From Rhodobacteraceae bacterium Alg238-R152 (GTDB lineage: Bacteria > Pseudomonadota > Alphaproteobacteria > Rhodobacterales > Rhodobacteraceae): a stretch of DNA of 64,000 nt. Positions within the stretch are counted from its first letter, which is position 1; each line of letters starts with the position of its first letter. The translations under genes were made by a program, and so were the position numbers. Location of the stretch: assembly GCA_900537125.1 (NCBI GenBank), contig UNRJ01000002.1, forward strand, positions 248,001-312,000, read 5' to 3'. Under the pieces are notes generated by a model. That model had not been told where the DNA came from, searched no databases, and saw only the letters and a list, made by a program, of their open reading frames with translations. Shown here piece by piece: positions 35,050 to 46,136 of the stretch.

Positions 35050-35717
35050 TGCTCTTCGCCGCCGGTTTCGGCACACGTATGGGTGAACTCACCAAAAAAA
35101 CCCCAAAGCCGTTGTTAAAAGTGGCCGGGCAAACGCTTTTGGATCGGACACTTGATCTCATCACCCCAATTGCTCCCAAGCGAATTGTCGTGAACGCGCA
35201 TTATCACCACCAAAAACTGTGTGATCATCTCTCCGGTTCCGATGTTTTGGTATCGGTTGAGCAACCGCATATTCTGGAAACAGGCGGTGGTCTGCGCAAT
35301 GCGCTTCCGCTATTGGGAGAGGGCGCGGTTTATACCAGCAACACAGACGCAATCTGGTCTGGACCAAACCCCTTTGAAATGCTTCGCGAGGCGTGGCGCC
35401 CAGACATCATGGATGCGCTGCTGCTGTGTCTCCCCAAGGAGAACGCCCTTGGACATAAAGGCCGCGGTGACTTTGTCCTCGACCCTCATGGCCAAGCCAG
35501 TCGAGGGCCCGGGGTGGTCTATTCTGGCATTCAAATTCTCAAATCAAACGGGCTGCATGACATCGAAGAAAACTCTTTTTCACTCAACATACTGTGGGAC
35601 AAATTGCTCGCGACCGGTCGACTATACGGATTAATCTACTCCGGTAAATGGTGCGATGTTGGCAACCCTGAAGGGCTCCGTCTTGCCGAAAGGCTTCTGG
35701 AGGCACCACATGTTTGA
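35025..35717 (+). CDS. murU: nucleotidyltransferase MurU-like (N-acetylmuramate-1-phosphate uridylyltransferase)
   Basis: The 230-residue protein is a sugar-phosphate nucleotidyltransferase with the signature LFAAGFGTRMGELTKKTPKPLLKV at its N-terminus and a metal-binding Asp in SNTDAIW. The end contains the GKWCDVGNPEGL motif of MurU-type enzymes. It would convert MurNAc-1-phosphate to UDP-MurNAc after AmgK. It overlaps the kinase gene by 25 bases at the start and addB by 8 bases at the end. An in-frame ATG at 35049 would cut the first eight residues and is less likely. Confidence 0.85.
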   Translation: MRQDPEAVMLFAAGFGTRMGELTKKTPKPLLKVAGQTLLDRTLDLITPIAPKRIVVNAHYHHQKLCDHLSGSDVLVSVEQPHILETGGGLRNALPLLGEGAVYTSNTDAIWSGPNPFEMLREAWRPDIMDALLLCLPKENALGHKGRGDFVLDPHGQASRGPGVVYSGIQILKSNGLHDIEENSFSLNILWDKLLATGRLYGLIYSGKWCDVGNPEGLRLAERLLEAPHV

Positions 35718-38634
35718 TCCAAGCGACATCCCGCGGGTTTTTGCACTCCCGCCAGGCGCAGATTTCCCAAAGTACTTGGTCAAAGGCATCCGCAGCAAAT
35801 TTGCAAACCAACGACCAGACACAATCGCGCAAGCCACGGTTATTGTGAACACGTCACGTATGGCGCGACGCGTACATGCCCTATTTGATGACGGCCCAGC
35901 CACATTGCTACCACGCATTCAGCTATTGGGTGATTTTGCCAAAACGGCTTCAGCCCACCTTCCAGCTGCAACACCAGACATGCGTCAACGGTTTGAATTG
36001 ATCCAGTTGGTAACAAGACTGCTCGAGCAACAGCCAGATCTCGCCTCTCGCGCCTCGATATATGATCTTGCTGACAGCCTCGCGGCACTTTTTGATGAGA
36101 TGGCTGGCGAGGGTGTCCCTGTGGATGCAATCGAAAACTTGGACGTGAGTGACCAATCGGGACATTGGGCGCGCGCGCAATCATTCTTCGGGATCGCAAG
36201 GCACTTCCTTGAGAACCTAGACAGCGCACCCGGTCACGAAGCCCGCCAACGGCGCGCCATCGAAGCCATCGTCGCATCTTGGGAGCAATCTCCACCACAG
36301 CACCCGATCATTTTGGCTGGCTCCACCGGATCACGCGGCACTATGCAGCTTCTGATGCGCGCCGTAGCCAAACTGCCCCAAGGCGCAGTTGTTCTGCCCG
36401 GTTTTGATTTTGAAATGCCACTCGAAACTTGGGACCACCTGTCAGACGGCTTGCAAAGTGAAGACCACCCACAATACCGGTTTCACACGATTTTGCAGGG
36501 TCTCGATTTGGGGCCGCAAGACGTGCGTCTTTGGCACTCCTGCGACGCGCCATCTAAGGCTCGAAATAAACTGATATCGCTTGCCCTGCGGCCTGCCCCC
36601 GTCACCGATCAGTGGCTCAGCGAAGGCCCGACGCTTGGAAATCTATCAACGGCGACACAAGACATCACACTTGTGGAAGCCACAACCCAACGCGAAGAAG
36701 CGCTCACCATTGCTGCACGCTTGCGACAAGCCGCTGAAGAGGGGCTCACAAGCGCGCTCATAACACCGGATCGAATGCTGACCCGCCAAGTCAGCGCGGC
36801 TTTGGACCGCTGGGATATCCTGCCTGATGACAGTGCGGGGCAACCGCTGCAATTGTCCCCACCCGGTCGCTTCTTGCGTCATATTGCGGCTCTGTTTCAC
36901 CAGAAATTGACCTCTGAGGCACTTCTGACTCTGCTCAAGCACCCGCTGACCCACAGCGGCCAGGACCGGGGCTCACATCTCAAATTTTCGCGCGATCTTG
37001 AACTCTGGTTGCGCAGAAAGGGTGTCACCTATCCCGATGCTGTAGATCTGTCTGTCAGGGCCAGCGCAAAGAACGAAGCCATGATACCCTGGATGACTTG
37101 GCTGACAGAATGCCTCTGCACTGGACCAAGACCTACTGCAAACATGGCGGACATTCTCTCCGATCATATCACACTTGCGGAGAAAATAGCCCAAGGCCCT
37201 GGTGAAGGCAGTGGCGTGTTGTGGGATCAAGCAGCCGGCCGTGCCGCAGCCCGGCTTGTCGCTGACATCAAAACGCACGCGGACGTGGTGGGGCCAATTT
37301 CACCAAACGACTACGCGGATCTGTTTGGCGCCCTCTTATCGCGCGCGGAGGTGCGGGACCGGGATGCCGGGCATCCCAACATCCTAGTTTGGGGGACACT
37401 AGAGGCACGTGTACAAGGCGCCGATCTGGTCATTCTTGGCGGGCTCAACGAGGGAACATGGCCAGAAGCGCCTGCGCCTGATCCATGGCTCAATCGAAAA
37501 TTGCGCCACGACGCTGGCCTCTTATTGCCGGAGCGGCGCATCGGCCTGTCAGCCCACGACTTTCAACAAGCCATCGGCGCGCCGGAGGTGTGGATCACAC
37601 GATCGGTGCGTTCTGATGAGGCGGAGACCGTACCGTCCCGGTGGGTCAACCGCCTTGTAAACCTGTTAAGCGGGCTCCCCGACCAAAATGGTCCAGAGGC
37701 GTTGAACGAAATGAAATTCCGCGGCAACACGTGGTTGTCCTATGTCCGCACCATGGAAACTGTTCCGATGGTGCCAGCAGCTCAGCGCCCATCTCCCACG
37801 CCGCCAGCTGAAGCACGTCCTCGACAGCTTTCCGTCACCGAGATCAAACGTCTGATCCGCGACCCTTACGCGATCTACGCCAAACATGTGCTGCGACTAC
37901 GACCTCTCGATCCATTGATGCGCACCCCAGATGCGCTCCTGCGGGGAATCATCGTGCATGAGATCCTCGAAAAGCTGATCAAGAGCTCGGTCGATGACAA
38001 TTTGCCTATCACGCGTGATCAGATTCTTGAGATATCAGAGACTGTTTTGGCTCAAAACGTCCCATGGGCCACGGCTCGCGCGCTTTGGCAAGCCCGGTTG
38101 GATCGCGTGGCGGATCACATTGTGCAGGGTGAAAAAAAGCGACGTACACGTGGAGAGCCTTTGGCGTTTGAAGTCAAAGCAGAGGGTGTCATTCCAGAAC
38201 TGAGCTTCCGCCTGACGGCAAAGGCTGATCGTGTTGACCGCACCGAAACAGGGGCCTTGATCCTTTACGATTACAAAACCGGCGCACCACCCTCCAAAGA
38301 CGAGCAAACCTATTTTGACAAACAACTCTTGCTCGAAGCTGCAATGGCGGAGCAGGGCGGTTTCACTGACATAGCCCCCTCTGATGTTGCTGATGCCATT
38401 TACATTGGCCTTGGCACCGCCCCCAAGGATCAACCCGCGCCACTCTTGGAAACACCCCCCACAAAAGTCTGGGAAGAGTTCACCGCATTGATCGAACACT
38501 ATGTGGCAGACGGCAAAGGCTTTACGTCGCGACGCGCCATGCGCACGGAACGCGATGAAAGCGACTACGATCAACTGGCCCGGTTTGGCGAGTGGGATGC
38601 CACCGACGATCCAACACCGGAGGCTTTGTCATGA
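35710..38634 (+). CDS. addB: double-strand break repair protein AddB
   Basis: AddB is the non-translocating partner of the AddAB helicase-nuclease that processes double-strand breaks for RecA. The 974-residue protein belongs to the alphaproteobacterial AddB type, with a helicase-like body (DLVILGGLNEGTWPEAPAPDPWLNRKLR) and a C-terminal PD-(D/E)xK nuclease: AKADRVDRTETGALILYDYKTG, with Asp854 and Lys856. No clear Walker A is seen at the N-terminus, consistent with an inactive motor. ATG 35710 follows GGAGG and overlaps murU; it also overlaps addA by 4 bp. Confidence 0.93.
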   Translation: MFDPSDIPRVFALPPGADFPKYLVKGIRSKFANQRPDTIAQATVIVNTSRMARRVHALFDDGPATLLPRIQLLGDFAKTASAHLPAATPDMRQRFELIQLVTRLLEQQPDLASRASIYDLADSLAALFDEMAGEGVPVDAIENLDVSDQSGHWARAQSFFGIARHFLENLDSAPGHEARQRRAIEAIVASWEQSPPQHPIILAGSTGSRGTMQLLMRAVAKLPQGAVVLPGFDFEMPLETWDHLSDGLQSEDHPQYRFHTILQGLDLGPQDVRLWHSCDAPSKARNKLISLALRPAPVTDQWLSEGPTLGNLSTATQDITLVEATTQREEALTIAARLRQAAEEGLTSALITPDRMLTRQVSAALDRWDILPDDSAGQPLQLSPPGRFLRHIAALFHQKLTSEALLTLLKHPLTHSGQDRGSHLKFSRDLELWLRRKGVTYPDAVDLSVRASAKNEAMIPWMTWLTECLCTGPRPTANMADILSDHITLAEKIAQGPGEGSGVLWDQAAGRAAARLVADIKTHADVVGPISPNDYADLFGALLSRAEVRDRDAGHPNILVWGTLEARVQGADLVILGGLNEGTWPEAPAPDPWLNRKLRHDAGLLLPERRIGLSAHDFQQAIGAPEVWITRSVRSDEAETVPSRWVNRLVNLLSGLPDQNGPEALNEMKFRGNTWLSYVRTMETVPMVPAAQRPSPTPPAEARPRQLSVTEIKRLIRDPYAIYAKHVLRLRPLDPLMRTPDALLRGIIVHEILEKLIKSSVDDNLPITRDQILEISETVLAQNVPWATARALWQARLDRVADHIVQGEKKRRTRGEPLAFEVKAEGVIPELSFRLTAKADRVDRTETGALILYDYKTGAPPSKDEQTYFDKQLLLEAAMAEQGGFTDIAPSDVADAIYIGLGTAPKDQPAPLLETPPTKVWEEFTALIEHYVADGKGFTSRRAMRTERDESDYDQLARFGEWDATDDPTPEALS

Positions 38635-41600
38635 TCCAACCCATGAACGATGCAACCCGCCGTCAAATCGCTGCTGCACGCCCCGACACCAGCACGTGGT
38701 TGTCTGCAAACGCCGGATCAGGAAAGACCCGTGTTTTGACCGATCGTGTGGCACGGCTGCTGCTCGAAGGTGTGTTGCCTCAGCACATCCTCTGCCTGAC
38801 CTATACCAAAGCGGCCGCCAGCGAGATGCAAAACCGCCTTTTTAAACGGCTTGGCAGTTGGGCAATGAAATCCGATGACGACCTTGCCACGGAACTTGCC
38901 GAACTGGGCGTGACCGGTAAATCTGATCCGGACGCCCTCAAAAACGCGCGCACGCTATTTGCCCGTGCCATCGAAACGCCTGGGGGTTTGAAAATTCAAA
39001 CCATTCACTCGTTCTGTGCGTCCATGCTGCGCCGCTTTCCGCTAGAAGCAGGCGTATCACCTTTGTTCAGTGAAATGGAAGACCGGGCGGCGGTTCTGCT
39101 GCGAGAAGAGATTGTGGAACAAATGGCCGAAGGGGCCGATTCCGTCGTAGTCCGCGATCTGGCACTGCATTTCACCGGAACGGCTTTGGGCGATCTGACA
39201 GCGGACATTTGTCGTCACGCAGATCGGTTGCGCAATCCTCTGTCGCAATCTGACCTAAGCGACTTGCTTGGCCTGCCGAAGGAATACACCCAGGATAAAT
39301 TGCAAGCTGACGTGTTTTTGGGTGGCGAAGATGCTCTGATCAAAAGCTTAATTGAGGTGCTTCACGCCGGCGGGAAAACCGACATGGGTGCCGCCGCAAA
39401 GCTCACCTCAATTGCCCGTCTTGAGGTGTCCACTTTACCAATTTTGGAGTCAGTTTTTCTGACAGGCAAAGGTGCAAAAGAACCGTTTTGTGCAAAGTTA
39501 GACTCTTTCCCGACCAAAGCTCTCCGCACAAACCACGCTGACATGATGGAGCGTTTGAAGCCACTCATGCTGCGGGTGGAAGATGCAAGACCCCGCCGCC
39601 TTGCCCTTCAAGCCAAAGACCGAAGCTCCGCCCTGCATGCCTTCGCTGCGCGGTTCCTCGCGCGATATGACACCGCCAAACAACGTCGTGGTTGGTTGGA
39701 TTTTGACGACCTTATCTTGCGCGCCCGCAACCTATTGAACGAGCCGGCTGTGGCGGAGTGGGTTCTGTATCGTCTTGATGGCGGTATCGATCACATACTG
39801 GTCGACGAGGCCCAAGACACCAGCCCCGTACAGTGGCAGGTGATCGAACGCTTGGCGCAAGAGTTTACGTCCGGGTCCGGTGCGCGAGGCGATGACACCC
39901 GCACCATCTTTGTGGTTGGCGACAAAAAGCAATCGATCTACAGCTTTCAAGGTGCCGACCCGGCCGAGTTTGATCGTATGCGCGATGAGTTTTCCAGCCG
40001 CCTGCAATCAACTGACAAGCAACTTCAGGACCTGAGCCTGGAGTATTCTTTCCGCTCCTCTCCAGCCGTGCTCAATCTGGTAGATCGATGTTTCGACTCC
40101 CATGCGGACGCGGGTTTCCCCACTGGCAACCGTCATATCGCGTTCAATGATGATATGCCCGGACGTGTTGATCTTTGGCCGGTGGTGGAGCCGGTCTCCA
40201 AAGCCGAGAAAGATGACTGGTTTGATCCCGTCGACCGGCTTGGGGACACGCACCATACGGTGATCCTCGCCGATCGCATCGCCGCGCAAATTGCCCGCAT
40301 GATCAAACAGGACACCATTGCGGACACACGTGATGCCCAAGGCGTCTTCACACAGCGCAAAATTGAGCCGGGTGACTTTCTAATCCTGGTCCAACGCCGC
40401 TCTGATCTGTTTCACGAAATCATCCGCGCTTGCAAATTACACGGCTTGCCCATTGCTGGTGCCGACCGCTTGAAAGTGGGCGGCGAAATGGCGGTGCGAG
40501 ATCTTGGGGCCTTGTTGTCTTTCTTGGCCACACCTGAAGATGATCTTTCCCTCGCAACCCTCTTACGCTCCCCGCTCTTTGGCTGGTCCGAACAAGCGTT
40601 GTTTGATTTGGCCCATCGCCGCGCGCCTAAATCCTATCTCTGGGCCGCATTGCGGGATCGTGGCGACGAGTTTCCAAAAACCATGGCGGTATTGGATGAC
40701 TTGCGTGACCACACCGATTTCTTACGTCCCTATGACCTCATCGAACGTGTCCTCACCCGGCACAAAGGTCGCCGCGCGTTCCTTGCGCGCCTTGGGGCAG
40801 AGGCCGAAGATGGTATCAACGCCTTGCTCACGCAAGCATTGGCATTTGAGAAATCTTCGGTGCCGAGCCTCACTGGTTTTCTTCAATGGATGCAGACCGA
40901 TGATCTGGAAATCAAACGCCAAATGGACAGTGCAACAAACCGTATTCGCGTGATGACTGTGCATGGCTCCAAAGGGTTGGAAGCCCCCATCGTGATCATG
41001 CCGGACACCGGCAAACGTTTGATCAAAACAGATGCCCCCATTGTGCCCGTCGGCGACACCGCCCTTTGGAATATGGCCTCTGCGTCGGCCCCAGCACCCC
41101 TTGCCAGCGCACGCGAAGATCTGGCTGACGCACAAGCTGCCGAACGGTTAAGACTGCTCTATGTGGCCATGACCCGCGCCGAAAAATGGCTAATTGTCGC
41201 GACCGCAGGCGATTTGGGCAAAGACGGCAAAAGTTGGTACGCCACTATTCGTGCCGCAATGGTGGCGTCAAACGCACAGCCGTGTCTGTTTGATGGCAAC
41301 GAAGGATTGCGCCTTGAGCACGGCATTTGGGCTGGAACAGTCTCGAAAACGGAGATGACGCCCGCCCCCGCAGAACCCGAAATTCCGGAATGTCTCAAAA
41401 CCCCTGCGCCCAAACTGGCCACTCAAATTGCCGCGCTCAGCCCTTCTGATTTGGGCGGCGCCAAAGCTTTGGCCGGAGACCAAGGATTGGATCAAGACGC
41501 AGCTATGCAACGTGGCACTTGGCTGCATTTGTTGTTGGAACATCTACCAAGCTATCCGCAATCCGAGTGGCTCAACATCGCAACCTCCCTGCTACAAGAC

Positions 41601-42026
41601 GATCTTGTGGACATGTCTGAAGGCCAGTTTGAAGAGCTGCTCACTGAAGCCACACAAACTTTGGTGAAGCCAGACTTGTCTTGGCTTTTTGACCCAGGTG
41701 CCTTGGCCGAGGTTCCAATCACCGCAGATCTTGGCCCACATCGCCTGCACGGCATCATCGACCGTTTGGTGATTCAGGACGATTGTGTCTGGGCAATTGA
41801 TTTTAAAACCAATGCCACTGTTCCAGGCGCTCCAAACGGAATTCCAGACGGAATTCTGCGCCAGATGGGCGCCTATACCCATGCTTTGGAACAGATTTTT
41901 GACCTGCCAATCCGCACAGCGATCCTTTGGACAGCCACAGCCGAGTTGATGGAACTACCACACGATCTTGTGACAAAATCGCTTGCAGCCACACCATATC
42001 TTGACGACCCCGCCTCGCAAACCTAG
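38631..42026 (+). CDS. addA: double-strand break repair helicase AddA
   Basis: AddA is the UvrD/SF1A motor and 5'-strand nuclease of AddAB. The 1131-residue protein has Walker A GSGKT (29-33), the motif Ia/II region [15 protein letters not shown], motif [16 protein letters not shown] and the late helicase motifs [15 protein letters not shown] and [13 protein letters not shown]. The C-terminal nuclease has Asp1044 (GIIDRL), Asp1057 and Lys1059 (IDFKTNA). ATG 38631 overlaps addB (ATGA) and has GGAGG seven bases upstream. Confidence 0.95.
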   Translation: MIQPMNDATRRQIAAARPDTSTWLSANAGSGKTRVLTDRVARLLLEGVLPQHILCLTYTKAAASEMQNRLFKRLGSWAMKSDDDLATELAELGVTGKSDPDALKNARTLFARAIETPGGLKIQTIHSFCASMLRRFPLEAGVSPLFSEMEDRAAVLLREEIVEQMAEGADSVVVRDLALHFTGTALGDLTADICRHADRLRNPLSQSDLSDLLGLPKEYTQDKLQADVFLGGEDALIKSLIEVLHAGGKTDMGAAAKLTSIARLEVSTLPILESVFLTGKGAKEPFCAKLDSFPTKALRTNHADMMERLKPLMLRVEDARPRRLALQAKDRSSALHAFAARFLARYDTAKQRRGWLDFDDLILRARNLLNEPAVAEWVLYRLDGGIDHILVDEAQDTSPVQWQVIERLAQEFTSGSGARGDDTRTIFVVGDKKQSIYSFQGADPAEFDRMRDEFSSRLQSTDKQLQDLSLEYSFRSSPAVLNLVDRCFDSHADAGFPTGNRHIAFNDDMPGRVDLWPVVEPVSKAEKDDWFDPVDRLGDTHHTVILADRIAAQIARMIKQDTIADTRDAQGVFTQRKIEPGDFLILVQRRSDLFHEIIRACKLHGLPIAGADRLKVGGEMAVRDLGALLSFLATPEDDLSLATLLRSPLFGWSEQALFDLAHRRAPKSYLWAALRDRGDEFPKTMAVLDDLRDHTDFLRPYDLIERVLTRHKGRRAFLARLGAEAEDGINALLTQALAFEKSSVPSLTGFLQWMQTDDLEIKRQMDSATNRIRVMTVHGSKGLEAPIVIMPDTGKRLIKTDAPIVPVGDTALWNMASASAPAPLASAREDLADAQAAERLRLLYVAMTRAEKWLIVATAGDLGKDGKSWYATIRAAMVASNAQPCLFDGNEGLRLEHGIWAGTVSKTEMTPAPAEPEIPECLKTPAPKLATQIAALSPSDLGGAKALAGDQGLDQDAAMQRGTWLHLLLEHLPSYPQSEWLNIATSLLQDDLVDMSEGQFEELLTEATQTLVKPDLSWLFDPGALAEVPITADLGPHRLHGIIDRLVIQDDCVWAIDFKTNATVPGAPNGIPDGILRQMGAYTHALEQIFDLPIRTAILWTATAELMELPHDLVTKSLAATPYLDDPASQT

Positions 42027-42075
42027 GTTCCCTCGAACCAACACTTACCAGCACCCTCTTTCAGGAGACCTCCAA

Positions 42076-42396
42076 ATGGCAACCGTCGCTGTCACCGATG
42101 CCACCTTTGACGAAGAAGTAAAAAACGCCGATGTGCCTGTCGTCGTGGATTTCTGGGCCGAATGGTGTGGCCCCTGTAAACAAATCGGCCCAGCGCTCGA
42201 AGAGCTTTCCGCTGAAATGGACGGCAAAATCAAGATTGCCAAGGTCGACGTGGACAGCAACCCGGGCGCAGCTGCTGCTCTGGGTGTGCGTGGCATCCCA
42301 GCCTTGTTCATCTTCAAAGACGGCCAGGTGATCTCCAACCGCGCAGGGGCGGCCCCAAAAGCCGCGCTGCAAAGCTGGATCGAAGACTCCCTCTGA
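42076..42396 (+). CDS. trxA: thioredoxin TrxA
   Basis: The 106-residue protein is a classic cytosolic thioredoxin: active site WCGPC at 30-34, cis-Pro75 (RGIPALF) and the FWAEW lead-in. AGGAG eight bases before ATG 42076 defines the start. It follows addA after 49 bp and is closed by a strong terminator, ending the tsaE-amgK-murU-addBA-trxA run. Confidence 0.95.
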   Translation: MATVAVTDATFDEEVKNADVPVVVDFWAEWCGPCKQIGPALEELSAEMDGKIKIAKVDVDSNPGAAAALGVRGIPALFIFKDGQVISNRAGAAPKAALQSWIEDSL

Positions 42397-42421
42397 TCCC
42401 GTCAGACTATAGATCTCGAAA

Positions 42422-42446
42422 GGCGCTCCATTGGGGCGCCTTTTTT
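42422..42446 (+). terminator. intrinsic terminator of trxA
   Basis: GGCGCTCC and GGGGCGCC arms form an 8-bp stem (one T-G pair) with a short loop, followed by six T. The T-run overlaps the stop of the convergent Kps-like gene. Confidence 0.9.
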
Positions 42447-43353
42447 AGGTCACCGGCCAGCCAAGCGCGGCCAATCGGGCTCTGATCCGGTCTTCGGCTT
42501 CGGGCCGTCCCGCGTTTATCGACATCTGCTGCAAAAACCACCACAGATACTTGGGGTAGGGCGGCTTCGTTTTGCGCACCGCCTTAAAAGCACCCGCAAC
42601 ACCCAACTCATTCACATTTGCTGCAATGTGATGGAAATCGATCCCGGCAAACAGCACACAGGGCTTTTTCAGGAAATAACCCGCAAAGGCCACGCTGGAA
42701 TTCATGGCCACTACATAGGAACATTTCGGCAGAAGCTCCTGCATGCCGCCAACCTGCAAGGATAGGCGGGTATGTTTGGCAACCAAATCACTAAGCGTTT
42801 GCTGCTCCCTATCTGAATAGATCTCACCGGGGTGCAGCGTTGCAACAATCTCCCGGTCTGGCTCCTGCGCCAAAACATGCTCCAACATCTCCACCGGGCT
42901 GCAATGTTGAAAATAGCGCTTCTCCAGCAGTTTCCCTTGAAGCGGCACATAAACAAAATCGCCCTTCTCAACGGACTTCAGCAAAGGCTCATAAAGCCTG
43001 CGTCGCCACGATTGAAAAAACTTCCGAGCTGCGTCTTCATCAATTTTTGACGGGTCAAAAGTGCTGTTCGAAACCTCCCAATGCCAGCGTTCGTTGGTGG
43101 TTTCTATGTGCCAGAACGGATAGTAATAGGCCTTTCTCACGGTCACCGAATTGCGCACAAACGGATCGCGCATAAAGAACACCGAATACCCCCCAAGCCG
43201 TGGGTCCGCCGCCACAGGATCCTCAAAGCTCACCTGCATTCCCGCGGTGGAGAGCACATCCGCCACCTTATTGATAAAGTTATGATCTCCGGCTTCCGCG
43301 CGCTGCTTATCCGGCCACGGCAAATAGAAGCGGGCGTGTTTTTCGCTGCTCAT
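42445..43353 (-). CDS. capsule-polysaccharide-synthesis-like (KpsS/KpsC-fold) protein
   Basis: The 302-residue protein resembles the Kdo-transferase-like capsule synthesis family: [33 protein letters not shown] (a His-Pro motif) and the nucleotide-sugar-site-like [24 protein letters not shown]. It has no signal peptide or membrane segment. No other kps or wza genes are close, so it is an orphan, and a glycosyltransferase role is only inferred. ATG 43353 is chosen because the longer frame would run into the hslV promoter region. Confidence 0.7.
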   Translation of the reverse strand: MSSEKHARFYLPWPDKQRAEAGDHNFINKVADVLSTAGMQVSFEDPVAADPRLGGYSVFFMRDPFVRNSVTVRKAYYYPFWHIETTNERWHWEVSNSTFDPSKIDEDAARKFFQSWRRRLYEPLLKSVEKGDFVYVPLQGKLLEKRYFQHCSPVEMLEHVLAQEPDREIVATLHPGEIYSDREQQTLSDLVAKHTRLSLQVGGMQELLPKCSYVVAMNSSVAFAGYFLKKPCVLFAGIDFHHIAANVNELGVAGAFKAVRKTKPPYPKYLWWFLQQMSINAGRPEAEDRIRARLAALGWPVT

Positions 43354-43370
43354 GACCCGGACGCTAAGCG

Positions 43371-43397
43371 CTTGCAATCGTGCTCGCAAGCCATACC
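43371..43397 (+). promoter_or_regulatory. possible heat-shock (RpoH-type) promoter of hslV
   Basis: CTTGCAA (43371-43377) is followed 13 bases later by CCATACC (43391-43397), 57 bp before the hslV start. This resembles the CTTG / C-rich-CAT pattern of sigma-32 promoters. The same region also holds a GCTTGC/GCAAGC inverted repeat, so the call is tentative. Confidence 0.35.
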
Positions 43398-43453
43398 CTT
43401 GTGCCTTTCTCGCCGCAGGCTCATATAGAGCAAAGGACAAAAGGAGCTTTTGG

Positions 43454-44011
43454 ATGTCTGAGGATCAATTCCCCGGTTGGCACGGCACCACCATCATTGG
43501 TGTGAAAAAGGGTGGCGAAGTGGTGATCGCCGGCGACGGGCAGGTCTCTTTGGGCCAAACCGTGATCAAAGGCACCGCGCGCAAAGTCCGCCGTCTGAGC
43601 CCTGGTGGATATGACATCGTTGCTGGATTTGCAGGCTCCACTGCTGACGCCTTCACGCTTCTGGAGCGCCTAGAAGCCAAGCTTGAAGCAACACCAGGCC
43701 AGCTAGCCCGCGCTTCTGTCGAACTCGCTAAAGACTGGCGCACAGACAAATACCTGCAAAAACTCGAAGCCATGCTTATTGTCTCTGACGGCACTGACAT
43801 CTTTGTGATCACCGGGGCAGGGGACGTGCTCGAACCGGAACATGACGTCACCGCCATCGGCTCCGGTGGGAACTTTGCACTGGCCGCAGGCCGCGCCTTG
43901 ATGGACACCAACCTGTCCGCCGAAGAAGTCGCGCGCAAAGCCATGGGCATAGCTGGCGACATTTGCGTCTACACCAACGGCAACTTGACCGTGGAGACCA
44001 TCAAACAATGA
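43454..44011 (+). CDS. hslV: ATP-dependent protease proteolytic subunit HslV
   Basis: HslV is the threonine peptidase of the HslUV (ClpQY) protease. The 185-residue precursor has an 11-residue propeptide ([11 protein letters not shown]) before the catalytic Thr12 and continues [21 protein letters not shown]. The Lys and GSGG ([16 protein letters not shown]) motifs of the fold are present. AAGGAG 8 bases upstream supports ATG 43454. Its partner HslU is two genes downstream rather than adjacent. Confidence 0.95.
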   Translation: MSEDQFPGWHGTTIIGVKKGGEVVIAGDGQVSLGQTVIKGTARKVRRLSPGGYDIVAGFAGSTADAFTLLERLEAKLEATPGQLARASVELAKDWRTDKYLQKLEAMLIVSDGTDIFVITGAGDVLEPEHDVTAIGSGGNFALAAGRALMDTNLSAEEVARKAMGIAGDICVYTNGNLTVETIKQ

Positions 44012-45042
44012 GCGATATGACCTACACCCGCATGGGCAACTCCGGTCTGGTGGTGTCTCGTCTAGCTCTGGGCACCATGACCTTCACCCATGGCTCTGAC
44101 TGGATCCCCGGTGTTGCCAAAGTTGGCCTTAACGATGCCCAGCGCATGGTCGACACAGCGCTTGACGGTGGCATCAACTTTTTTGACGCCGCAGATGGCT
44201 ATTCCAGTGGCGAAGCCGAAGACATTCTTGGCAAAACACTCAAAGGCAAACGCAACGACGCGGTGATCTGTACTAAACTTGGTTTCCGCCAAAGCGATCG
44301 CATCACCGATGCGGGCCTGTCGCGGGGGCATATTCTGTCATCCGTAGATGGCTGCCTCAAACGGCTCGACACCGACTGGATCGACCTTTTGGTGCTGCAC
44401 AAAACCGATTTTAGCACGCCGTTGGAAGAAACCCTGTCGACGCTGCAAACCGTGATTGACGCAGGAAAAGTGCGCCACATCGGCGTCTCCAACTGGCCGG
44501 CGTGGAAGGTCGCGCAGGCCGTGCAATTCCAGCGTGACAACACCATGAGCCAGTTTGTGGCAGGGCAATACCTTTACAACGCTGTGGGCCGCGACATCGA
44601 AATGGACATCCTGCGCATGGGCGCAGAACTCGGCGTCGGCCTCATGGCGTGGTCGCCGCTGGCGGGTGGTCTGCTGACGGGCAAATACGATCTCAACAAG
44701 CTGGAAGACAGCGACGGCCGCCTGGCAGAAGGCGATTTCCTGCAAGTCTCCAAAGAGCAGGCGCAGACAGCGATCACCGCGCTGACAGCTGCCGCCGAAG
44801 CTCACAACGCCACGCCTGCGCAAATCGCCCAAGCCTGGATATTAAACAAACGCCGCAACCACACCGTCATCATTGGCGCCTCCAAGCTCAGCCAGCTTGA
44901 ATCCGGCATTACTGCAGCCGATATCGAGCTCAGCGACGCGGGAATGGCCGCGCTGGACGCCGCTGCCGCGCCAGACCGCCGCTACCCAGAATGGTTTGAT
45001 GACATGATGAAAGACGAATTGTTTGCCAAAGTGCTCGCGTAA
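44008..45042 (+). CDS. aldo/keto reductase
   Basis: The 344-residue NADPH-dependent oxidoreductase has a TIM-barrel with the catalytic Asp/Tyr segment [18 protein letters not shown], a Lys in CTKLGF and a His in LLVLHKTD. The cofactor region near the end ([13 protein letters not shown]) is typical. The substrate is unknown. It overlaps hslV by 4 bp (ATGA), so it is translated with the protease genes and stands between hslV and hslU. Confidence 0.9.
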   Translation: MSDMTYTRMGNSGLVVSRLALGTMTFTHGSDWIPGVAKVGLNDAQRMVDTALDGGINFFDAADGYSSGEAEDILGKTLKGKRNDAVICTKLGFRQSDRITDAGLSRGHILSSVDGCLKRLDTDWIDLLVLHKTDFSTPLEETLSTLQTVIDAGKVRHIGVSNWPAWKVAQAVQFQRDNTMSQFVAGQYLYNAVGRDIEMDILRMGAELGVGLMAWSPLAGGLLTGKYDLNKLEDSDGRLAEGDFLQVSKEQAQTAITALTAAAEAHNATPAQIAQAWILNKRRNHTVIIGASKLSQLESGITAADIELSDAGMAALDAAAAPDRRYPEWFDDMMKDELFAKVLA

Positions 45043-45059
45043 CGAGAGACCTACACGTC

Positions 45060-46124
45060 ATGATTAACAAAGATGATCTTCGCGCCGCTGTTGGTTCCGG
45101 CCTGCTGAACGAACAACAGGCCGCGTCGCTTGCGGCGCTGGCTGACAGCCGCCGTGGTGCCCGCGAAGACCTCGCAATTGGCGACGAACCGTTTGAACTG
45201 TTCAAAGGCTTCAATGAGATTTTCATCGTAGTGGGTCTGCTCATCCTTGCCAGCGGCTGGGCCGCGGTCAACGGCATCGCCATGGCCGCTGAAGTGGTGA
45301 ACTACAAAACCAAATTTGTCACCACAACGGCCATTTCCGGCGCTGTGATCTGGGCCCTTGCCGAATACTTCATCCGTCGCCGCCGTATGGTGGCCCCGGC
45401 CATCGCCCTGTCGATCCTTTGGGCGATCAATGCCGGCTCCGGCATCACCGCCTATTTCGCGCAGCCCTTCATGCTCGCGCAAGAAGACTTCTCCAGCCTG
45501 CCACTGCCGCTAGCGCTCACCACCTTGGCCACGCTGATCTTCTGGCTACGCTTTCGTGTTCCTTTTGCCATGGCGCTGATTGCACTTGGCGTCTTTGGCA
45601 TCGCACTGATGCTTGGCGCCAACCAATCAGGCACGCCGACAAGCCCTCAAGATCTCTTCCTCCTATCCGCCGGAGGACCCTTCGCCTTCATCACGCTGGG
45701 TGTGGGCATTGCGGTGTTTGCCGTCGCCATGTTCTTTGACATGTCCGATCCGCATCGTGTGACCCGCCGCAGTGCGCAAGGCTTCTGGCTGCACGTTGTT
45801 GCCGCACCGGCTCTAATCAACACCGTTGCTCTCACGCTTCTCGAAGCGGGCGGGAACAGTGCCCATATGGCCCTCATGCTCTTCCTTCTGGGATTTGCTG
45901 CCATCGCCATCATCATCGATCGCCGCTCTTTCCTGATTGCGGCCATCGGTTACACCGTTGCCCTCGCAAGCATTGTGTTTGACGGCGAAGGCGCAGCCTT
46001 CACCATTCTTTTCCTCGGCATCTTTCTGGTGGTGCTCGGCGCCTTCTGGTCCCGCTTCCGCGCGGCCCTTCTTGCGCCGCTCTCCGGCATCCTACCGCTG
46101 CATCGCCTGCCGCCTTCTCACTGA
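45060..46124 (+). CDS. DUF2157 multi-span membrane protein
   Basis: The 354-residue protein has a short soluble N-terminus (DLRAAVGSGLLNEQQAASLAAL, typical of the DUF2157 opening) and about ten hydrophobic segments filling residues 55-345. No transport signature was recognised. It starts 17 bp after the aldo/keto reductase gene and ends 12 bp before hslU, so it is part of that operon. Function unknown. Confidence 0.75.
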   Translation: MINKDDLRAAVGSGLLNEQQAASLAALADSRRGAREDLAIGDEPFELFKGFNEIFIVVGLLILASGWAAVNGIAMAAEVVNYKTKFVTTTAISGAVIWALAEYFIRRRRMVAPAIALSILWAINAGSGITAYFAQPFMLAQEDFSSLPLPLALTTLATLIFWLRFRVPFAMALIALGVFGIALMLGANQSGTPTSPQDLFLLSAGGPFAFITLGVGIAVFAVAMFFDMSDPHRVTRRSAQGFWLHVVAAPALINTVALTLLEAGGNSAHMALMLFLLGFAAIAIIIDRRSFLIAAIGYTVALASIVFDGEGAAFTILFLGIFLVVLGAFWSRFRAALLAPLSGILPLHRLPPSH

Positions 46125-46136
46125 TTGGACACCGTT

